From NCBI GenBank assembly GCA_902806575.1, contig CADCXD010000005.1, positions 1,550,001-1,614,000 of the forward strand: DNA of 64,000 nt. Direction: 5' to 3'. Under the pieces are notes generated by a model that saw nothing but the letters and a program-made list of their open reading frames with translations, was not told the origin of the DNA and searched no databases. This DNA is from Jackrogersella multiformis. Taxonomy: Eukaryota; Ascomycota; Sordariomycetes; Xylariales; Hypoxylaceae. The translations under genes were made by a program, and so were the position numbers. This document shows positions 56,647-64,000 of the stretch, piece after piece (position 1 is the stretch's first letter; each line of letters opens with the position of its first letter).

Positions 56647-59600
56647 TCACCTCGGTGCCGAATTTCTGAGACTATCGACCCGTTTCAAGAGGCTCGCAAT
56701 ATCAGCGAGGTGACCATCAGTGTTCGTGACGGAATCGACGCCTTTATCGCCACTCTTAGCGCGCTTCATGCTTGGAGGTGACTCAAATCCATTCAAGACC
56801 AATTCTTCCCCGTCCGCAAGGCGTTTCCGCTTTTGACTTTCATCACTTGAACGTGAGCTGTTGAGTTGACTTATTGATAGCCCATTAGGCTGAATGGGTG
56901 GCGAGGAGAAGCCGCTAGGTGGTGGCGGTGGTGAATGTTCGGGGGTTGTAGATTGGACAGGCGGTAGTCCATAATCTCCGAAACCACGAATTCGTTTATT
57001 TCCTTGCAGCATAGGTATGGCTATCGATTCATGCAGGTATTCGCCATTTGGCATTCGTACAAGTCCGCTTGCTTTAAGTCGCCAGTATGGGTCTGTGACC
57101 CTCGATCGAGATTTCGATACTCGGTTGCTATTATAACCGAGACTGGAACGGTAGCTCGAACTAAAGGGCGAGGCACGGAAGCTCCCGGTTGACTTAGATA
57201 GAGAATCTCCGTTAGCCATGCGGCACTTGGCCCTAAGCATTGCCGTTTTTGATCCTTCCTTATGAACCTTCGGTCCCGGTAGTGCTTTCAGGGGACGAAG
57301 TCCACGTTTGAGACGATCATGGTTCTCTGATCGCAATCGCATCTTGTTTTCAAGGCGTTTGTCTGCTTCGGCCTCGACATCGGAACCTATAGCAGCGTCT
57401 CGAGCCGCGGCTCTTTCATCTTTGACGCCCTTGAAAACACCGGTAGCAAGTAACGCCTCTTCAACATCTTGTATTCTCGATCCAAGGCTCGACGAAAGGC
57501 GATTTCGTTGAGTTAGCGTGTGTTCGAAATTTTGTACTCTCGACTCGACAGTTGGTCCTGTTGACTCTCTCAATTTGACGGCTTCGTCGACATTGTGACG
57601 ACTCCTCCTCAACATTGAATTCTTCGCCTCCTGAACAATTCTTTCTTTCTCCTCTCTTTCGGCCCGTTCACGCTTTGCCACATTCTCGGGCAATTTCCAC
57701 TGCCTGGCTTTCTCTCTTTCCATCTTCATACGTCTGATACGTTGGCGTTTACGAAAGCCATCCTTCCAAAGATAAAAGTATTTGACTTTGAGAGTATTCT
57801 CTCTGAACTCGCGTGCCACAGCCCAGGATTTTTCATACTCTTCCTTTCGGATCCGTTCCATTTCTAAAGTTTGAAACTCATCCCAAGTGTTTTTGAGTAA
57901 GTACTCAACTGCAAATTGCTCAAGATGCGACTCCATCAAGCCCCTGTCGCCACAAACGAACCAGTTAGTAAAGTCACCCATTGGGTCACGTTGGACCACG
58001 TTTTGAGAAGTCGGAGTGTTAGTAGAATTAGGTTTCGGCGATAAAAAGGCGTGATCTATGGTTGCCGGTGCTCCCTGTACTGCGCTGCTAGAATTTAATA
58101 TACTAGGCATACCGAGAGTGGATGTCATAGGTTTCGCTGTAACTTGCTGCTCAAACATCGTCGATGACCGGTTAGCGGCGGAGCTTGACTTTTTGGCTTC
58201 AGGGACATCCAAGAGCTGGGCTTTGCCAAGTGATGAGAATATAGAAGAACTGGGAACTAGAGGCTGAGCTGAGTTGTTGGCAGGCTCCGGAGAGACAGGC
58301 GGTTGGGATCTATCTTTGTTCTGTAGAAGACCCGAGAACGGACTAGTACTAGGTGTAGCTGATGTAATTGTAGCATCTTTGTTCACGCCCTTGTCTAGGA
58401 AGTTGAATATGCCTGCTGTAGTCGTGGTGTTTGTGGGCGTATTGGATTGTTCTGTTGAAATATCTCCAAATCTAACCGTTTTGGTGGTAGACGATGAGGA
58501 TTGTGCGTTGGAGCTCCCTATATGCTTCAAGTTCGTCGCCTCGTCGCTGATAGTCTCTACATGGGATTTTTGAGGCCATGAACCGGATGTGCTGGTTAAA
58601 TTGCCAAATGGGCCAGTCCCCAGAGTACCACCTTGTAAAGAAGGCGTCGTACTGGGAGGGGCGAAGCTGGTAGGTTGGCCTTCAATATCTTTGCTAGGCT
58701 GTGCAAAGATCGAATTGCTAGTTTGACCCATGGCAACAGAATCCAGGGTTTGGAACGGACCACGAGAGAGGGAGCTAGTAGTTCCAGTCCCGGGATCTCT
58801 GGTGGCTTCTCCAAAGACTGTTGCGGAAGAATGTCCCGTAGAAACAGTCGAACCGGGGAACCCGGTTAGACCTTGTTTGCTTGGTTGTGCAAAGGTTGGG
58901 GACGGAGACTGTTTGAAAGGAACAGAAATCTTCGGCTTGGCAGCTGTGTAGTTTCCAAATACTGATGGGAGAGAATGAGGAATTGCTGCGGATGAGGGAT
59001 TGGAAAATGGTGCGGCCTCGCTGCCTCGAGCCTCACTACTGTTCTGTTCTTGGTGGAAGTTGCCATTTGAGACGTTCTGTGAATCACTAACAAACAGACT
59101 ATCCTCCTGATCATCCTCCACCTTGCCGTATTCTAACTCTGGCTCGGAAATTGTCGTCGTAATGTCCGATTCGTAGACAGTCGAATGAACGACTTCCGAG
59201 AAGGATCGTCCCGAACGTTTGCGTTCTACAATATCCCCGGAAAAGAGGTGTGGTACCCGAGTATCGGTATACTCAGGGCTCGGGCAAAGACTTAGGTACC
59301 CGCCATCGCCATCGAATTGAAAGCCGTGCTGAGTGAAAAATTCAACGGCCTCCTCTTCGGTGTCGGTGTACAGATGTTGTTTTAAGACGGCGGGAGTGAG
59401 GTCTTTCGGTCCATATCGCGGTCTCGTAAATGACCTCTTGACAAGTTTCGCGACCACTTTGCGGACGGTATTGAAGTGTATCTCGGCAAAACAAGCCAAT
59501 GTATAGGAAACAGATGGGTCCTTGATGAACTCAAAGAATGTCGAAGCAACGTCGATGGTCATCTGGGTGTGCGCTTCCGATAAAGGACCTTGCAGTCTCT

Positions 59601-61411
59601 GTATGTTCTTGATGCATTCTGTGATGCATATTGCGGATTTAATGCCTTTAGCATACGCCCCGAAGCGGCGATCCCAGTTCTCGATTCTTTCAGTGAGCGA
59701 CGGGTTGAAGGCATTGAACACTATAAAATACCCTCGAAATTCCGGCTCGTTCTCGCATTTGATCCCCTGTTGTGCACAATCGTCATATACTTCCATTAGG
59801 GAGATTAGAGTCTTGCTCAGTTGCTCAACCTCTTGTTGTTCTGAAAAGTCCACAGGGGTGAAGCCATTTCGGGAGAGGAGGTGAAGTGATGTAACGTGGA
59901 ATCGAGCGATCGTCTCGAGGCAATAGATTTGATCCTTTATCTCCGAGGGCGTCATGGCATACTTCTGGAAAGAGAAGTCTATCCTAATGGCCCTAGTACG
60001 GTCCCAAAGGAAACTGTGTCGCTGAGGCAGCAAATCATCCGACGAGATAAGGCCGGTCAGGTAACTCAATGTTTTGCGTAGCGTGCTGACCGACCGTACA
60101 TCCATAGGAAGGGGTGCGTCTTGTCCGGCGGCTGATCGAGCAAGTCGCTTAACCATGAGCGGAGTCATCGCAACAAGGTCGCCATGCTCATCTGTACTCT
60201 TCTCGGCACTTTTAATGTCATGCTCAACAATACGAGTAATTTTTTCCCACTCAGGGCACATGTCTTCACAAATGCCCTTAAAGACAAGCGCTTCGTCAAG
60301 CCTTCGCTTCTTGTCCGGATCGTCAATCAAACCTGCTCGCATCAGCGACTTCCTGGCCTTTTCTCGGTAAGCTTTGTGGGACTCGCGTAGGCGTTCTATG
60401 ACCTGGCGGTTCTCGAAGCTTCCTGGATTCTGCGGCCATGGTGGAGGCTTGATGTTGTCCCTTTCTAGCTGGCTGAGAATCTTTCTAGCGAATACATCCG
60501 GCTCCTCTCTCCTAGAGTTTGCAGGTTTATCGTCTATTATAGAAGTATCTTGCTTAGTGTCCCGGATAGTGGACCGAGGACGAATAGAAGCAGCTTCTGG
60601 ATCTGGCGAATTCCGCGAGAATTTGGTCTTCCGTTGGAAATCGTTCTCGATCTTTCGCTTTCCATTGGTTTGAACCCTAGGTGCTGGATTTACAGCCTTC
60701 TGATCCTGCTTTGGCCATGCTGGCTTGACATACTCGGAGACTTTCCTCTTCCCGTTAATGCTTGGTGCAGATCCCGTTCCGTTTCCATTAGTAATCGCCG
60801 AGGATTGCTTTGAGAAGGGGTTTGGCGTGGAAGAATTGTTAATCTTGGTTTCGATGGCTGGTTTAGAACCCTGTGGCAAGGTGGGCTGCCCGAACGATTT
60901 GAATTTCGGGGCAGCGACTCGTAGTTGGTCGAAAGGAGAAGGGGCTGCTTGTGCTGGAGCAGTAGACGTAGATGATATGAAAGGGTTCTTCGGAGGAGGT
61001 TTGGCTAGAAAAGGGTTTGGCGCGGGCGTCGTCCCGTTGGACTGCTTTTGCAAAAATGGATTCTCTTGAGCCTGAGCGAATGGGTTCGCTGACGCTGGCT
61101 GTAGTGGGAATGGGTTGGCGAACGCTATAATGGTAGAAATAGAGTCAGTGGTCTTGACGTATCCTCGCATCCTCCTCATCCCGATATCCCATCACATCCC
61201 AATACCTCGACACGCTTCATCGCCCATCCAGTCGGTTCCTGGAGTCGAATATCGATATGGATTCGATGGCGCCGATGGTTGGTAGGGTAGGTCGATCGCC
61301 GCAAGTATTACTGTAGTTATCGGGAAAGGGAAAGCCATTTTACTTACGGTTGACAGGTGGGTTCGACATTCGGCCGACTCCCCAGCCACCCTGTCTCTCA
61401 GTATTGGACAT
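56647..61411 (-). CDS. sac3: Sac3/GANP mRNA-export scaffold
   Basis: Exons 61411-61348 and 61124-56647 with a 223-nt first intron (GTAAGTAAAA...TATAG) give 1513 residues. The N-terminus carries repeated NPF motifs (ANPFPLQ, ANPFAQ, ENPFLQ, PNPFLA, KNPFIS, PNPFSK). The SAC3 domain at about 300-590 begins with GICEDMCPEWEKI and includes MVKRLARSAAGQDAPLP and a PCI-like region. Residues about 700-1040 are Ser/Thr/Pro/Gly-rich with scattered FG and SxFG dipeptides of nucleoporin type. A long basic helix at about 1095-1170 matches the Cdc31/Sus1-binding CID region. Sac3 is the scaffold of TREX-2, which with Thp1, Sus1, Cdc31 and Sem1 couples transcription to nuclear pore export. Standard length for a filamentous-fungal Sac3. 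Confidence 0.93.
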
Positions 61412-63016
61412 TGCGCTTTGTCGCAGTGCCTACCGTATCGGCTGTCATCGATGATATGAGGTGGTCGAGATTAAGAGGGAAGGATACAGAGTAAGGCGAA
61501 GTGAGTTGAGGAATTGATGCGAAAGGCGAAAGGCGAGAGGCACAAAGAACTGTTGACTCGAGATCCACAAAAGGATGATCAATCAGATGAAAAACGAAGA
61601 AAAAAGAATGCGCGTAGATTGATGAGAAGACCTAAGAAGTAGCACTAGAATGCTAGAATTGAGTTGTGTTCTTATCGGTGAAGTGTTGCACCGTAAAAGA
61701 TATGAGGGAAAGTTATTTGGTGAAGTGTTAAAACTTGGTTGTTGGGCAAGCTTGGGAGAGGAAGTGGGAGTAGAAGTGGAAGTGATGGAAGTGATGTTGT
61801 TGCAATCGTCAAAGCATCTACGGCATTGAATCGCATGCAGAAGAGCTAGGTACCTCCTACCTACCTAGGGTTGGAAAGCTAACCTTGGGGATTCCTGCCT
61901 GAGTTGACCGCCCTACACTAGTTAGTTCTTTGTCTACAATTGGCTTAGGCCGTTAGCCTCTTAACGACTTACGAGAAATGTATCCGAAAATTTACTTGCG
62001 GGCAACGGCGAAGAACAAAAGTTGGTCCAAGCTTCCTTATGTACACTAGTTGTACCTATGTACCTAATTAGTCACCTCCGCGTTTTACCTAGAATTACCT
62101 ACAGCGCTCCATATGAAAACGTTCTTGCCTCCATCCCCGCAGGATTCCTCCTAGCCCTACAGCTCATTAGATGGATTTAGTACATAGGTGCTTTAGGTAC
62201 CTACCTAACTTGAAGATGAGGTCATCATAAGCTACCTATCCATTTGCAACCTTTTTTTCCGCCGTCCCGACCATACCTACCTGGTATTGCGGCTGTATTT
62301 TTAGCTGCTTAGCCGGCATAAGATTTGCACGCAAGAAATATAGAGATAAGAGTAGTGTTTACCTACCTGGTATGTACCTAGGGACAGGTTGCTGTTAACA
62401 TCCATTAATTTTATTCATTCATGTCTATGCCCCTGGGGTTAATTCTTAATTAATTCTACCTACACTACCTACATAGGTACCTACCTAGAGGTTATAAGGT
62501 TCGAATTCCATGCTTCATAAACTTTGCTGTGGTGTTACGCTCCTAGCCTTTTTCAAGGGTCCTATAATATCCATGTATGTACCTAGATACGCTAGCTGGC
62601 TATCGGTAGTATGAAAACTCCAATCTCGCCTGCACCAACCGTTCCACACTCCCCGTACCTACATACATCCATACAGGCATTACAGATATACATTATTTTC
62701 TTTTCTTTCGACATTCTAAGGGTCTCTCTCTCTACCGCTACTAAATACGTCACAAATCCTACTGGATCGGCTCTCGTATAATTTCTAACGATTGAATAAC
62801 GACGGAACGATTAAAGAATAGACCGGATGTCCGACATTCGAACCTCGTTATCTGTCTATTTAGTTAGGTGCTCAGTTCACCTGTAACATCCAGTATTCTC
62901 CGAACGAATAGCCGTCTAGAAAAGTCCCCATCCAGTTTCTGCAACGCCCATCCCAGCAATCGACTACATATACGAGGAAAGCCTGTAGGCACCCGCCTCC
63001 TGCTAGCAAACAAGCA
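61412..63016. promoter_or_regulatory. Divergent intergenic region (Sac3 and conserved unknown)
   Basis: 1.6 kb between opposite ATGs, so it holds both promoters. GA-rich leaders near 61500-61800 precede Sac3. Motif copies lie at about 61850-61870 and 62470-62490. No supported ORF or RNA gene. Confidence 0.55.
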
Positions 63017-64000
63017 ATGGCATTTCTCGAAGATCCGCGTCTTCGGCAACGATGGAACCAGATCTCGCACACCACAGAAGCTGTCACCGAGAACGCAGCT
63101 GCTGGTATTTGGAGCTTCGGGCACACCTACGTCACGCCATGTCTCTCCTCCATATCAGCGGCGCTGGACAGCTGCTCGGCGACCTGTCTCGGCGACCGCG
63201 AAGAACGAGCGCGACGAGCAAGGGAGCGGCAGTGGTCTCGGGGGAGGGCCGAATACAGCTTTGACTTCTATGATGACTGGGACGAGGAACTAGGAGGCGG
63301 AGATGACGGCGGGCTTCTCGGCGGTTGGCGAAGCGAGGATTGGGATCGCCTACTCGCGGGCACCGGGAAGGGACGGGCCGGAGCTGAGGTTCAGGACCAG
63401 CCCAGGAGAAAGCGCGGGATGAGCTACGGGACGAGAGGGCCGCGAAAGAGGGCGAATTCCCAAGAAGATCCGACTATCATCCCAAGTACCGCACCCCTAG
63501 GCTTCTTAAGCCGTCTACCCTTCAAAATAGGGGGGACCTTGAGATACAAACCTAGTGCAGCGAATCTACAGGAACACCCCGGGGCGTCAAGACCGGTACA
63601 AGATACGGAGCGCGAGCCATTATTGGGCAACGGCGAGGGCACGGCGCATCTTGACGAGTCGCCGACGCACAGTAGGAAACGAAGCGGGACGGTCGGCAGT
63701 GGAGATACTAGTGACTCGTACAGATCAAGAGGTGACCTCTTTCCAAGCGACGAAGAAGGGGAAGAAGACGCAATACCGTTAGACGATGAATTCACTATTG
63801 CGCTAGATCACGTGGACGATCGCTCGAGCAATAAAACGAGGAGTAGTAAAGGAAAACGAATCGCTGGCCGTATGTTGCCAAGGAGTGTCTCGAGAACGAC
63901 TATAAACTCATCAAGGCCATCCTTGCGTCCCAGCTTAGGCTCGGGATCCATCCCCCCGGAAAGCCCGGCGTTGCTTTCGACTCCATCACTAGAGGACTTA
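63017..64000 (+). CDS. Conserved fungal protein of unknown function, truncated by the window edge
   Basis: From ATG 63017 the frame stays open for 328 codons to the last base, so the C-terminus is outside. A conserved N-terminus (MAFLEDPRLRQRWNQI, then TTEAVTENAAAGIWSFGH, then TYVTPCLSSI) recalls a widespread Pezizomycotina family without a name. Cysteines in SCSATC follow, then an Arg-rich helix (GDREERARRARER), an acidic DFYDDWDEE stretch, a Gly-rich linker, a basic RRKRGMSYGTRG segment that could be an NLS, and a PLGFLSRLPFKIGGTLRYKP motif, with the rest Ser/Pro/acidic. No catalytic domain or membrane span is visible. Because it lacks a stop, ORF finders that need both ends miss it. Function unknown. 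Confidence 0.85.
   Translation, partial: MAFLEDPRLRQRWNQISHTTEAVTENAAAGIWSFGHTYVTPCLSSISAALDSCSATCLGDREERARRARERQWSRGRAEYSFDFYDDWDEELGGGDDGGLLGGWRSEDWDRLLAGTGKGRAGAEVQDQPRRKRGMSYGTRGPRKRANSQEDPTIIPSTAPLGFLSRLPFKIGGTLRYKPSAANLQEHPGASRPVQDTEREPLLGNGEGTAHLDESPTHSRKRSGTVGSGDTSDSYRSRGDLFPSDEEGEEDAIPLDDEFTIALDHVDDRSSNKTRSSKGKRIAGRMLPRSVSRTTINSSRPSLRPSLGSGSIPPESPALLSTPSLEDL

Noticed and set aside
62490..62520. tRNA-like B box (GGTTCGAATTCC)
   Set aside because: No A box at the right distance and no cloverleaf stems around it.
62830..62850. Second B-box-like GGTTCGAAT on the minus strand
   Set aside because: The T-arm stem does not pair and no A box is found.

Overview
The window is nuclear DNA of a filamentous ascomycete (Pezizomycotina, probably Sordariomycetes; Xylariales would fit but cannot be proven here). 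Evidence: short GT-AG introns of about 50-220 nt with CTAAC-like branch points, long Ser/Pro-rich fungal proteins, and fungal families such as DUF1996, SRR1-like, Sac3, auxilin/Swa2 and an EF-hand MscS channel. Intergenic DNA carries many copies of the palindromic TACCTAGGTA / TACCTACCTAGGTAGGTA motif. I see no bacterial operons, CRISPR array, rRNA or convincing tRNA.

Layout. 0-10 kb holds accessory-type genes: an intracellular-looking GH18 hydrolase, an unrecognised frame-broken gene, an SRR1-like gene and a 2-oxoglutarate/Fe(II) oxygenase whose 3' half shows two frame changes. 9.7-18.8 kb holds a GC-rich short coiled-coil gene, a Lot5/pICln homologue, a large single-span membrane protein and a secreted DUF1996 protein. 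18.8-22.9 kb is gene-free and dense in the TACCTAGGTA motif. Next come auxilin (UBA-TPR-J), a gap with a G-rich tract and short repeats, a five-exon MFS sugar transporter, a 41-residue single-span microprotein with a probable 5' UTR intron, and a small NIS1-like secreted protein.

36-47.7 kb is mostly housekeeping: Ubc7 (ERAD E2) divergent from a mitochondrial Mmc1-like protein, a Ty1/copia RNase H relic, a 1658-residue WW-domain disordered protein, and a 229-residue unknown. 47.7-52.7 kb is AT-rich and gene-poor, with a 45-codon dehydrogenase stub and an A14-G11 homopolymer junction. The right end holds an EF-hand MscS channel converging on Sac3, and a conserved fungal gene of unknown function running off the right edge.

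The genes form no single pathway or obvious biosynthetic cluster. Several are conserved cell-biology genes: ER degradation (Ubc7), clathrin uncoating (auxilin), mRNA export (Sac3), endomembrane Ca2+/osmotic response (MscS) and mitochondrial maintenance (Mmc1-like). These are interleaved with accessory genes and decaying relics. Exon joins were deduced by hand from splice motifs and reading frame and have not been tested against RNA.
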